Positions 43,985 through 54,184 of a stretch of 64,000 nt of DNA are shown here, one piece after another. This DNA is from Ceratotherium simum simum (taxonomy: Eukaryota; Chordata; Mammalia; Perissodactyla; Rhinocerotidae), in contig NW_004454229.1 in the NCBI RefSeq assembly GCF_000283155.1, positions 8,440,367 through 8,504,366 of the forward strand. Reading direction: 5' to 3'. The number at the start of each line of letters is the position of its first letter. Position 1 is the stretch's first letter. Under the pieces are notes generated by a model. It saw only the letters and a program-made list of their open reading frames with translations. It made no database searches and was not told the DNA's origin. A program made the translations under genes and the position numbers.

Positions 43985-44590
43985 TAAGTTTCAATGAGAC
44001 TGAGTTCTAATAAGTCTTCTTATTAACTGTGACCTTGAACGTGTTATTTCACCACTCTGAGCCTGAATTTCCTCATGTGTCACTTGGGACCAATTCTTCC
44101 TACGGGCAGAGCTTGGTTAGGATGCTGTATTAGTCTGCTTGGGCTGCCATAACTAAGTACCACACATTGGGTGGCTTAAACAACAGGAATGTATTTTCTC
44201 ACAACTCTGGTGGCTGGAAGTCCAAGATCAAGGTGTCAGCAGGGTTGGTTTCTTCTGAGGCATCTCTCCTTGGTTTGTAGGTAATTGTCTCCTGCCTATG
44301 TCTGCACAAGGTCATCCCTCTGTGTCCTATTTTCCTCCTCGTATAAGGACACCAGTCACATGGATTCGGGCCCACCCTAATGACCTCACTTTAATTTAAT
44401 TATGTCTTTAAAGGCAGTATCTCCAATTATAGTCACATTCTGAGGTACTGGGGGTTAGGACTTCAACATATGAATTTGAGGGGAACACAATTCAGCCCAT
44501 AACAGATGGAATAATGTTTCTAAATTTCTACATGATGCCTGGCACACAGCAGACACTGGCTAGATGGCAGGTATCACTGACATTGGTATC
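43985..44590 (+). mobile_element. MIR SINE, split by an LTR
   Basis: 43985-44120: 'ttaactgtgaccttgaacgt', 'ccactctgagcctgaatttc', 'tcctcatgtgtcacttggga'. 44505-44590: 'catgatgcctggcacacagc', 'agacactggctagatggc'. One MIR is restored when the LTR is removed. Confidence 0.85.
44126..44504 (-). mobile_element. MaLR-type solo LTR (MLT1/MST group)
   Basis: Plus strand begins 'tgtattagtctgcttgggct' and 'gccataactaagtaccacac', and ends 'cagcccataaca', which is the reverse complement of a complete MST/MLT1 LTR. Flanks 'gatgc' (44121-44125) and 'gatgg' (44505-44509) fit the 5-bp duplication of this group. Non-autonomous and without coding capacity. Confidence 0.9.
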
Positions 44591-44644
44591 ATGGGGAGAA
44601 ACTGTGGGGTAGATGACCACCGGTTCTCCCTCATGTCCTGTAAT

Positions 44645-44765
44645 GGACAAACGGGGGTCGTGAGGTGCCTTAGGTTCTAATCCTGCCTTGCTACCTGGAT
44701 GACTTTGGCAAGACCCTGGCGCCGTCTCTTCAGTAGCAACAAAGGGGATGAGCCCCATAATATCT
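44645..44765 (+). mobile_element. MIR SINE fragment
   Basis: 'cttaggttctaatcctgcct', 'cctggatgactttggcaaga', 'gtctcttcagtagcaacaaa'. Confidence 0.75.
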
Positions 44766-45559
44766 AAGAAAGGAAGTTCCTTTCCTTCTCATATAGTTCT
44801 GTTGTGTAAGTAGAGAAAAATGAAGTTCCCGGCACTGGCCCCTCCAAGAGCAGGACAGCAAGGAGGCTTAGGTTCTGCCATTTTCAGAACCAGACACACC
44901 AATGCTCACCAAGGGCTCAGCTCCCTGCTGCTGCTCTGAACATTCTTTTGTAGTTGAAGCAATTCCAGAAAATATTCTTTTCCTTACCTTTCCCCTACTG
45001 CCCTCCCCAGCATGTGGGAGACAGCATTTTTCCTAGAGGCAATCAGTTATAATATTATCAGGCACAGAAGGCATAAGTTAGGGAGTCATCCTGATAAGAC
45101 TCAATTGTCTCCAGGTCACTCACTGGTATCTTAGGCCAGATTCATTCATCTGGCGACTTGCCCTGCCCTGAGCTGCCCTCGCATGCTCAGGACAGCTAAC
45201 CCTCCAGGATCAGGTGACAAGGCTAGAATACCACCTTTGAGGTAACTTTCCCATCGTGCTGCTTGTTCAGGGAGATGCTAAAGAGGTGGCTCGTTTTTCG
45301 TGGGTTTTTTTAAAGACTATATCAGCACATCCTTTTTGCAACATGAGCCCAGGCAGTTCCTAAAGACTGGCTTTGGTCTATTATATTTGCTTCCTCTTTG
45401 AATCCAGTCAAATCAAGATAGGGATGCCAGAAGAGATGAGTGAGCAGAGGAGAGATGCTTGGCAAGCAGGAAAAAAAAGGGTTTTGGAAAGGTACTAACT
45501 GATCTTCAGACCAGTGAGGCTGTATTTGGGGGAGCTCTCTGTGCTCCATTCTGAGCCCT
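44766..45559. other. No recognised feature
   Basis: No repeat, promoter or exon recognised. Confidence 0.4.
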
Positions 45560-46050
45560 ATATTTTGTATTGATTTTCAAAATGACTCGTGCTCATTGCA
45601 GAAAATTTGGAAAATAGAAAAATGTAAAGAATACACACATGCACACATACACACAGTGTTTAAGCCCATCATCTTAAGATAATTGTTGAGATAATTGTTA
45701 TTAGTGTTAGGGTGTATTTTATTTCAGTCTTAGTTCTTGTGGAGTTGAGATCATACTAAAAATCAAGATTTACATCTTGCTTGGGGTTTTTTCAGCTTTA
45801 TTGAGGTATAATTGACATATCTTGCTTCTTTTAATTAGCATTTCATCGTAGGCATTTTTTTTTTTTCAAGAGAAAATTTAATGTCTGCATAATATCCATT
45901 ATATTGATGTATCACTGTTACTTAGCCATTCTCCTGTGGTGGGTGTTGAAGTTGGTTCTGTTTTCTGTTTTCTTGTGGACGGCTTTTCTTGTATTTGTTG
46001 GGCTGTTATAAATAACGCTACCTTGGATATCTATATACTTCATCCACCTT
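45560..46050. mobile_element. Probable old L1-type or other LINE fragments
   Basis: 'cagctttattgaggtataat' at about 45793 is typical of an L1M 3' UTR on the minus strand. 'gaaaatttggaaaatagaaa' and 'ttataaataacgctaccttg' resemble another old mammalian repeat around it. Borders and family are unsure. A short CA patch lies at 45633-45656. Confidence 0.4.
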
Positions 46051-46064
46051 TTTCTAAGGAAATA

Positions 46065-46245
46065 TCACTTCCTTAATTTCACACGCTGTATTCTTAAAAC
46101 ATCCCTGAGAATTAGGTAGTATTCACGTTGAATAGATGAGGATCCAAGAAACCAAGTGATGAAACAGAGTTTGTAAACCCAGAACTGAAGCAGAGCCCAC
46201 TTCTTTAGACCTCAAGGCCCATGCTCCTTCTACCACACTGGTTCA
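46065..46245 (-). mobile_element. MIR SINE
   Basis: 'acatccctgagaattaggta', 'tagatgaggatccaagaaac', 'atgctccttctaccacactg'. Confidence 0.8.
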
Positions 46246-46489
46246 TGTCACAAGGTGAAGGACAGGAGCACGAGCAATCTGATGGCCACGTCCCATCAGG
46301 AAGAGTTGGAGGAACCAGGAATTCTGCACCTGGCAGAGAGACGACATAGAAAGCAAAGGTGTCTTCCAGCATCTGCCAGGACTACTGATGGGTGAAAAAG
46401 CAAGCAAGCTTGTCCTGTGCAGCACAGACGGCAGAACTAAGATATCTATATGGAAGTTAGAGATAATTTCCATTCAATATAAGGAGAAA

Positions 46490-46705
46490 GTGTGGTGCCA
46501 TGGGTTTGACATAAGACAGACTTGAGTTTGAATCCCCACTCCATTACCTACTGGTTGGGTGACCTTGGGCAAGTCACTTGTGTTCTATGAAACTCAGTTC
46601 CCACACATTTATAGAAAATGTGAGCTTGATCTCATGACTAGAGGTAATATGCCTTTAGAATACGGTTTGGTGTATAGCAAAGGGTCAAAAAATGGTAACT
46701 ATAAT
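46490..46705 (+). mobile_element. MIR SINE
   Basis: 'agtgtggtgccatgggtttg', 'acttgagtttgaatccccac', 'tgggtgaccttgggcaagtc', 'ggtgtatagcaaagggtcaa'. Nearly full length. Confidence 0.93.
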
Positions 46706-46834
46706 TTTTAATACTAGATTATGGCTATCCAGCCCTGGAATGGCCATGTTGGGTATTCAAGTAGAGTTGGAATATCCATCTGTCCAATATATGGTGGAGG
46801 CAGCCAGAGGTTAAACCGAGCGATCTCTACGTTA

Positions 46835-47060
46835 TGTTGTAGGAAAAACGTGAGCCGGAGTTAGGAGTCCTGGACATGAGACCTTGCTCCATTACTTAGC
46901 AGGTGAGGCATAAGGACAAATGACTTACCCTCTCTGGGCATCAGTCACCTTGTTTGTAAAAATAGGGATAATAACAATGCACCCCTCACTGGGCTATTGG
47001 GAGAGAGAGAAGGGATTGTTGATATACAAGCACACAATACAACTCCAAAAATTTCCACCG
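46835..47060 (+). mobile_element. MIR SINE
   Basis: 'cttaccctctctgggcatca', 'ccttgtttgtaaaaataggg', 'cctcactgggctattgggag'. Confidence 0.8.
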
Positions 47061-47804
47061 AAGTCCATTAATTTTATGATTATCATTCCAATGCAACAAG
47101 CGATGACTCTCCTGGGGTTGCATGGAGACAATAATTTGTGCTTCTGATAAAACTGCTGCCTTCCAGCCTCCACCAGTCGCTGTATTTTACAGTGTTGTTT
47201 AAAGAGAGAGCCAGCCAGGATGAGCAGAGCACGCCTGGAGTCTGGAGGAGTTTAGGACGCTGCCTGTGGGTCTGTGTTTCATCTCCCAGGAATGTCTATT
47301 TACAGAGCAGACAGCACCTTGTCTCCAGGACTGGGTCAGAGACTGTGAGGACCCTTCCCCAGCCCCGTCACCTCTGGCTGTGGGACACTCACAGGTTTTG
47401 GAAAGCTGACCCTTTGTGCTGGAATGCAGTGAGCTAGGCCTGACACATCTTCCATCAAGTTCCTTGGGAAAGAAAGATCCCAGAGAGGCAGCCTGCATTC
47501 ATCCATCTGATCTCAGCCATCCTGGGTGCCATTGGGGTTTTATCTCTTCATTGATCTCAGCGACTAACTGGTGCCCTTCACTCAAATGCCCAGTATGTGA
47601 GGCTAGACATTTCTGATCCTCAGTGCTCAGACTTCCATCCATCACTCAGGAATGGATGGGAATTGCATTCAGAGAAAGAGGTGGCTTGTAGTGGCTTCAT
47701 CCCATAAATTCTGATTAGGCGTCTTCTTAGCCAATATTACCTTTCCTCCAATGAAGACTTGTGATTTATATCAATCCACCATCAGTCTCCTTAAAGCAGA
47801 ATCG
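47061..47804. other. No recognised feature
   Basis: Frames at 47138-47616 on both strands overlap and lack domains. Confidence 0.4.
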
Positions 47805-47965
47805 GGCACTTGAAAGCTCTGAAGGCAGGTAGACCTGATCATAAATCTAGCGCTGTCATTTATTTGTGACACAAGGCAAGCTGTTATGCAGATTAAATGA
47901 GATGGGGCGTGTTAGACTAGCCCACTGCCCAGGCCACAGTAAACACTCTGTGAAGTCAGCTGTGA
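47805..47965 (+). mobile_element. MIR SINE with internal deletion
   Basis: 'ggcaggtagacctgatcata' joins directly to 'gcagattaaatgagatgggg' and 'cccaggccacagtaaacact', so the central 50-60 bases are missing. Confidence 0.7.
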
Positions 47966-47969
47966 CTTG

Positions 47970-48065
47970 GCTCTTGCAGCAGCTGTACAGTCTTGGGAAA
48001 TTCACATAGCTCTTCCGAGTCTCAGTTTCCTCATCTGGAAAAACGGATCATATTTAAAAGGTGGT
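47970..48065 (+). mobile_element. MIR SINE fragment
   Basis: 'gctgtacagtcttgggaaat', 'gagtctcagtttcctcatct'. Confidence 0.85.
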
Positions 48066-48139
48066 TGAGAAAAAAGCAATAGTTTTCACACCCAGAGTAG
48101 GCTAGTTTCATTTTCTACTTCTTTCAGTTAGTAAAGCGT

Positions 48140-48275
48140 GTTTCCTTGGCATGTTATTTAAAGGAACCTCAGAGCTTCAGGTTCCTTTTCTATAAGTACA
48201 ATTAACAATACCCATTTTTCAGGGTCACTGGGAGAATTAGAGATAATATCTGGAAAGTTCCTAGCATGAAGAGCA
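48140..48275 (+). mobile_element. MIR SINE 3' half
   Basis: 'cttcaggttccttttctata', 'ttcagggtcactgggagaat', 'ctggaaagttcctagcatga'. Confidence 0.65.
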
Positions 48276-48689
48276 ACTGTGACATTATTCCTGAGGGATG
48301 ACTGGCAGACTGGTTACCACTTTAATTTTGAATGGCAGCAGTTTAAATTTGGCATCTGAAGCAATTGACTTCTTCAAAGAGTGGAACAGTGTAATCGCCA
48401 GCCAACATCGCAGCAGGCAGACACTGAGGTAGATGCTGTGGGTGCAGCTGTTGGGCCACATAAATTAAATCAGAAACAGGCTCAAATTACACAGGCAGCC
48501 ACTAAGTGGAGAGCTGGTGGGGGAGATGACCACTCTCCCATCTGTCCTTCCCAGCCTCTCCCTGCTCTTGTTCAGAAGTGGGCTATTTCTCTAGACACGA
48601 ATTCATGGAATAGCCAAAATAAAACAAGACTCTTGGCCTCTAGTTTTCAATCCCTCCTCAACCCCCACATTTACCCTGGTCATTCGTCA
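48276..48689. other. No recognised feature
   Basis: The 120-codon plus-strand frame at 48381-48743 shows no domain and runs into L2-like sequence. Confidence 0.4.
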
Positions 48690-48810
48690 CCTAAAAGCAG
48701 CTTTGTCACGACTCTCATCTCAAAGAGCTTCAGTGATCCCTAATATCCCGAATGAAGTTCAAATTTGAAGCATGAAGTTAGTCTTCTAGAATTTTCCACT
48801 ACTTATCCTG
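48690..48810 (+). mobile_element. LINE2 (L2)-like fragment
   Basis: 'cttcagtgatccctaatatc' and 'gaatgaagttcaaatttgaa' match the L2 segment seen at about 4670 and 20450. Confidence 0.5.
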
Positions 48811-48954
48811 AGGAGAGTTCATGGTATAGGAGGGGTCGGGGGCTCTGGACTAGGAGTCACACACACCTAGCTGAAGCCCAGCCCATGCCACTAGTGCCCT
48901 GGTTGTGTGGAGCAAATTTCCTGAAAGAAACAAGTGAGTTTTCCTCAGGGACTA

Positions 48955-49110
48955 CAAGACAAGAGCTGGTGCTCGGCACTTCCCCATGTTCTTTCAGTTA
49001 ATTCTCACAACCTCTGCTTCGAGGTAGAGATTCTTATTGTCTCCATCTCGTAGGTGAGAGGACAGAGCTCAAGACCAAGCGACACAGGTCAAGTCTCTGA
49101 GCTCACTTCC
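48955..49110 (-). mobile_element. MIR SINE
   Basis: 'taattctcacaacctctgct', 'tgtctccatctcgtaggtga', 'agaggacagagctcaagacc'. Confidence 0.75.
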
Positions 49111-49359
49111 TTGTGAGTAAATGGGGCCCCTAGGAATGTCCCCCATAGGAAGGATGAGGCCCCCGCCAGACACGGTGAGGTGTGGGGCTTTTACCAACAT
49201 CACCTCGGCTTGAGGTACTCTTTCCATCCTCATCATCCTTTTTTCTTGATCTATAGCTAAACTATAGAGACCAGCATGGTGTCTGGACCTAGTATGGATT
49301 TAATAAAAACCTGCAAATATTTTTTGGAGCCTGGACTCATCACCAGGTTCTCCTCATAA

Positions 49360-49500
49360 TGTAAGAAGCAGGCAACTAATAGCTCTTATCATTATACGTA
49401 GTGGGAACACGGAGGCTGTAGAGTTCATGAGGGTAAGCGTTTTGCCCACGTTCTCATTATTACGTCCTCAGTGTAGCTGATTTATATGTATTGAAGGAAC
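49360..49500 (-). mobile_element. MIR SINE, weak
   Basis: Only 'aatagctcttatcattatac' and 'gggtaagcgttttgcccacg' fit; the rest is diverged. Confidence 0.4.
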
Positions 49501-49679
49501 AGATGAGTTAACAGGACTTTTTCCCTGGCAGCAGTGTATATGCGGCATGAATTGCAACAGGAAAGAGCAGTTGAGACAAATCATGTAGGTTCACGTTGAT
49601 GCAGCTCGGAATCTGCTGGCCAGAGTTTGTTAGGTCACCATAGCAATAAGGAGATTGAAGTAAACGTCAGTTACGAACC

Positions 49680-49815
49680 CAGGAGAGCAAAAGTTCAGCC
49701 CTCAAGGACTTGAGTTCAAGTTCCACCTCCGCCCCAACTCACATTGCATGACCTTGGGAGGTGCCACCTCTTCCTGGGCCGTGTCTTTCTCGCCTGAGAT
49801 GTAGGGAGGCAGGAT
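49680..49815 (+). mobile_element. MIR SINE
   Basis: 'gacttgagttcaagttccac', 'cattgcatgaccttgggagg'. Confidence 0.75.
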
Positions 49816-50089
49816 CAGGAGAGCTCACACCATGCTCCCGAGACTCCTGTTCACATTTCTCCACTGGCTGATTCCTCTTGCTCCAACTTTTAAGGGCACT
49901 TTGAAAATAGCTGAAACTGTCTCCTGAATATTAGCATATTAGAGACAGCTACTGAGGGTAAAACACATATTGCCCAACCCTCACCTCAGAACAGGGCGAA
50001 GATTTAGGACATAGGTAACTCAAAGGGGAAGAGAGGTCCCAGACATTAGGGTTAGTGTCTTTAATGTGATCAGAAGGGATTCTCAAACT
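49816..50089. other. No recognised feature
   Basis: No repeat or gene recognised between the MIR and the CT/CA-rich patch. Confidence 0.4.
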
Positions 50090-50118
50090 CTCTCTCCCAT
50101 ATTCTCTCTCTCTGTTTT

Positions 50119-50153
<35 letters not shown>

Positions 50154-50156
50154 CAC
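50119..50156 (+). repeat. (CA)n microsatellite
   Basis: Nineteen dinucleotide positions with one AA interruption near 50137-50139. CT-rich sequence (50090-50113, 'ctctctctctg') precedes it. Confidence 0.95.
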
Positions 50157-50289
50157 CTCCCAAGCTAATCCTGCTACTCATCTGGACCAAACAAAAAAGA
50201 CAAGGGATTGGGAGAGGGAATTGCCATTTCCTATCCTACCTACGCCCTCCTTTCCAGGTTTTTCTCTTACAAAGCCCAGTTCACTTGCG

Positions 50290-50453
50290 CAGGAAGCTTC
50301 GCCTCATCAAAATCACCAGAGGGGGCTGCAAGTCTCTTCAAATGCAGATTTTTAGGCCCCTCGCAGATCTTTTAAATCAGATATTTTTCACACACTCCTC
50401 AATGTCTGCCCCCACCCCCCGTCCTATGTTTACCAAGTTTTGAGATTCACTGT
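50290..50453 (+). mobile_element. MER5-like hAT element
   Basis: 'atcaaaatcaccagaggggg', 'caaatgcagatttttaggcc', then 'ccaagttttgagattcactg' at the end, in the order of MER5-type elements. Diverged. Confidence 0.5.
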
Positions 50454-50569
50454 GTCAATGTTTAGGTCAATTGGAGACTATTCAAATGTGCCAGGCACTT
50501 TATATAGTAGCCTGAAGTATATGAAATTGCCAATATTCAAACATTTTTAATCTTCAAAAGTGGCAATTT

Positions 50570-50785
50570 TATGTAGTTCAACCTAAGCCATTGGTGTATT
50601 TGATGGACACCTCAGCACAACCGTCCAGGTAGGAATCGTTATCCCTATTTTACATTTAAGAACACGAGGCTCTGAGAGGTGACACATCTACTGAAGGACA
50701 CGTTGTCAGTGGAGGGAAGAGGTGGGATGTGAAGGCAGGTCTGTCCGCCTCCACAGCCCGCATACGCCCCTCTGTTCCTGAACTT
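50570..50785 (-). mobile_element. MIR SINE
   Basis: 'cgttatccctattttacatt', 'cgaggctctgagaggtgaca', 'gggatgtgaaggcaggtctg'. Confidence 0.85.
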
Positions 50786-51474
50786 TCCACCACCGCTCCT
50801 CAGGACAACTGAAACACTAGACAGATGTGCACTGTCTCTGCCACAGTGTCCTAGGTTGGCGCCACCTCTGGCTCAAAACAGGCCGTGAGTCTGTCCCTGG
50901 AGGCCTGGGCTATAAGCACAAGTTTTCAGAAAGCTTTGTTTCTCGTCAAAAACTAAACTGATGTTTTTCCTGGAATGGCTTTTGGAAGGGAGCGTGATTG
51001 CTGATTAAATATGAAGTGGTTTGAAACCTGTCTCTCTGAATAACGTAATGTTTGCTCCTGACCAGGAAGGGGTGCCAAGGGGCTGTCTCTTCGGGGTTAT
51101 TTAGGGGTCCTGGTCTCCAGCACCCCCTTTGGAAGCTGCTGAAGTGACTCTCTTTGGGTTTGACACTCCTCAAGGGATCCGTGTCCTGAAGTGGCCTGAG
51201 GGCTGGGAGGGAGCACTGCTGTCCTCAGAGCCATCAGCTCTGCTGGCTGAACCCATGCCTGCCCGAGAACTGGCTGCACTGCTCTGTACCCAGAGGAGGA
51301 GGCAGAGGCATACGGACACACACTCTCCCGCCATCTTAGCTCGGGGCCTGTGAGGCTGTGGAGGGAGTCCTGCATGAGGGTGGAAGGAAGAAGAGAAGCT
51401 TTGTCTAGAAGGGCCTCCTATGTCATATCTAGGAGGTGAATTCCTCAAAGACCCCTCAATATGGTTGTTCCTAC
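50786..51474. other. No recognised feature
   Basis: Four overlapping frames at 50946-51448 on both strands lack domains. No repeat recognised. Confidence 0.4.
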
Positions 51475-51595
51475 TGAAATTTCATAAATAAGAAAAACCA
51501 AGACCCACGAAAGTTAGTACTTTCCCCAAGTTCACACAGGATTGAATCCATTCCTGTCGGATTCCAAAGCCCCTGTTCATTCCAGGAGGGAAGAG
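51475..51595 (-). mobile_element. MIR SINE fragment
   Basis: 'agttagtactttccccaagt' and 'tcacacaggattgaatccat'. Confidence 0.65.
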
Positions 51596-51609
51596 GGAGG
51601 CAGGAGGGA

Positions 51610-51825
51610 AAGGACCTTATTCTATGTCTAGCACTGTGCTGGATGACTTCCTCTCCATTATCTTCTTTTTCCTTCTGCCGTTCCTGCCAGGAAGGTATAA
51701 TTATGCCCATTTCACAGGTAGGAAAACCAAGGTTCAGCGTATTGGAGTGCTTGCCCAGAGCCACCCAGGTAACAAATAGTAGAACCAGCCACAGCCGGGC
51801 TGGTTCTCACTTCCCACTCCCTCAT
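51610..51825 (-). mobile_element. MIR SINE
   Basis: 'tatgtctagcactgtgctgg', 'ataattatgcccatttcaca', 'ggaaaaccaaggttcagcgt', 'cttgcccagagccacccagg'. Confidence 0.9.
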
Positions 51826-51844
51826 GTCCCTCGTCGACAATGAG

Positions 51845-51975
51845 TCCCAAAGTCGGGATCTCTCTCTAACACTGTCACTAATCAGTGCGTGATTTGGGGC
51901 AAATCTTGTCCTCTCTCAACCGCAATTTCCCTTCTGTGTCATGAAAAGTGTCCCCCAGGTTTATAAATGTGATAC
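51845..51975 (+). mobile_element. MIR SINE fragment
   Basis: 'tcagtgcgtgatttggggca', 'tcctctctcaaccgcaattt'. Opposite in direction to its left neighbour. Confidence 0.6.
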
Positions 51976-52554
51976 AACAGTTCCATCAGAACCTGCTCCT
52001 GGCTGGATTATAAATATTACATTGCTGGCCCTTTATAGAGAGAAAGCATCTTAGAAGACACCAGAAGAGTCTGTGTCAGTCACTGGGGAGAGGTTGGGAG
52101 GGGACTGGGGTTTGGAGTGTTTGGAGAAGCAAGAAGCTTCGAGAAGTCCTTGGAGAGTCCCTGCAAGAGCTCTGGTGGCCACCTCACTCAAGCAGAGCAG
52201 GAGAAGGGGGGGAGACCGGGGCTTGCATGAAGTGAGTCTGAGCTTCTTACAAGGAGGGTGATACTTTCTGCCCACCTGCCTGTAGCAAACATACTCCCAG
52301 GTCATCAGCCCTGATTCCTTCACCCTTCTCCAGCCCCAACATCTGCAAGGGTCAGGGCCTCACAAACCCCCTGCAAACATTCAGTCTCAGTGCCATGAGT
52401 TACCATAGAGGCTGCAATAGACAAACCCCCAGAAAGGAAAGGAGCGGATTGGTTGCAGTCCAACTGTGTATCAGGCATATATTCACTAATAAAAGTAACC
52501 AATACTAGAGCATTTTTTTTACATAATAACAAGAAATAGTAACAATAAAAAGGA
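51976..52554. other. No recognised feature
   Basis: Frames at 52051-52323 and 52320-52532 (minus) have no domain. No repeat recognised. Confidence 0.4.
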
Positions 52555-52815
52555 GAATAAGAACAATCACAGTAACCAACACTTCAGGAGCTCTTTCTTT
52601 GTGCCAACATGCCAGTCCCTTTGCATGTATTAAGTTAATCCTCACAACAACTCAAAATGTTTACTATTACTGTGCCCATTTCACCAACACAGCCCACTGA
52701 GGTTCAGAGAGGTTGAGTAATTTATACAAAATCATACAGTAGGTAGCTGGCAAATTGAGAATATGAATCTTGGTCCATTTGACCTGAACACCTGGCTGCT
52801 CTCCATTAAATCAAG
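52555..52815 (-). mobile_element. MIR SINE, full length
   Basis: 'aggagctctttctttgtgcc', 'gttaatcctcacaacaactc', 'tactgtgcccatttcaccaa', 'tgaggttcagagaggttgag', 'atttgacctgaacacctggc'. Confidence 0.93.
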
Positions 52816-52824
52816 AGGCCTCGT

Positions 52825-52945
52825 GGAGGAACTGCATCAACATCCCAGTCTTTCCCCTTATTAGCTGTGTTGCCTTGGTCAAGGCATTTAACCCCTCTGA
52901 ACCTCAGTTTCCTTATCTGTAAAATGGAGTTGTGTGGGGACCAGG
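52825..52945 (+). mobile_element. MIR SINE
   Basis: 'gctgtgttgccttggtcaag', 'cctctgaacctcagtttcct', 'tatctgtaaaatggagttgt'. Faces away from the preceding minus-strand MIR. Confidence 0.9.
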
Positions 52946-52949
52946 AAGA

Positions 52950-53135
52950 CTAGATCCATTCATGTATTTAGCCAGTCATTCCACAACCACTTGTGGGGTT
53001 CCTCTGGTGTATCAGGCCCTGAGCTGGGCTCTGGGGTTCAGGAGCTGAATGAGAATCCCCATTGACAAGGACAGAAGACACAGACACAACTAATCAAGAG
53101 GCAGCACGCTAAGCGTTATGAGAGGACTGTTGGCA
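52950..53135 (-). mobile_element. LINE2 (L2) 3' end
   Basis: 'tatcaggccctgagctgggc', 'tctggggttcaggagctgaa', 'cgctaagcgttatgagagga'. Confidence 0.75.
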
Positions 53136-53604
53136 CACCCAGAAGCACTGGATAAACGTTCAGTGTTCTTATGAACCTTATGTAAAGCATTATTATTTAT
53201 TATTGCTATTCATCGAAACATTAAAGGCTCATTTTCCTCAGAGCCTCCCTTCCTGGAGTTCTCCCATTAGATCCCACATTCCTCAGATGGACGCCGGGGC
53301 CAACAGAACTTGTATGTGCAGCTGCTCTCAGACTTGCGACACACTGGACTTTTTTTTAACCCTCCAGGAGCTTAGAGCCTGGAAAATCCCAAAGGTGACT
53401 CAGAGACTTTCAGGGAAAGCGACCCAGGTTGAGGCCTCGAAAGCCCCTGGAGTCTATCAACCCTGCCGCCCCTCTCCCCAGGCAGAACTGCGGGAGCTGA
53501 ATCCCAGACTTCTCCCTGCGTGTGGCCACTGAGGGAGGCAGCACCCGGCCAGGGCCCTCAGTAGCCAGGGTCCACTTGTCCCTCAGCTCCGGGTCAGTTG
53601 TGGA
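53136..53604. other. No recognised feature
   Basis: A plus-strand frame of 109 codons (53203-53532) overlaps an opposite frame and has no domain. Confidence 0.4.
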
Positions 53605-53725
53605 GCCCTGGGAGAGTCCCTCCAAGCTCAGTGTCCTCATCTGTAGAGTGAGGACAGAATTTCTACCTCTCTTCCTCCCAAGCCTGCTGTACAGACTAAA
53701 CGGGAAAGTACAGCATTGTGTAACG
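53605..53725 (+). mobile_element. MIR SINE, weak
   Basis: 'agctcagtgtcctcatctgt' and 'gctgtacagactaaacggga' fit; little else. Confidence 0.45.
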
Positions 53726-53809
53726 ACCTACCTGTGAGATGGAATCCATTCATTCTCCATTTACTGAGGGCACATTTTGTGTCACAAATGGACCAGAATA
53801 CCTAACATT

Positions 53810-53965
53810 TACTGGGTACTAATTCTATATATCAAATTAGTTTATAATTCTATAAGTTAATAATGTAAAACTATTACATATATTAGTTAATATTAACACT
53901 TAGTTTTACTTATATTAACTCGATATATGGAATTTAAAATATGGAATTAAAAAAATACTTAGTTT
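53810..53965. repeat. AT-rich low-complexity block
   Basis: About 150 bases of nearly pure A/T with imperfect inverted elements ('agttaatattaacact', 'ttatattaactcgatata'). It lies between two MIR-like pieces. Confidence 0.8.
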
Positions 53966-53969
53966 TTCA

Positions 53970-54180
53970 TATCCTAGCTAATGTAGTCCTCACAACAACC
54001 CTGTAGGCAGATGTTTTCTGTATCCCCATTTTACAGATGGGGTAACCATTCACGTGGATGTTAAGTAACTTGTTTAAGGCTACACACACATTGCTGATAA
54101 GTACAGAGCTGGGATATGAACCAGGCAGAATAGCTCCAGAGTCTGGGCTCTTAAGCTCCCTACTGCACTGCCTCGGTCTC
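53970..54180 (-). mobile_element. MIR SINE
   Basis: 'gtcctcacaacaaccctgta', 'tatccccattttacagatgg', 'gatatgaaccaggcagaata', 'gctcttaagctccctactgc'. Confidence 0.93.
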
Positions 54181-54184
54181 CACC

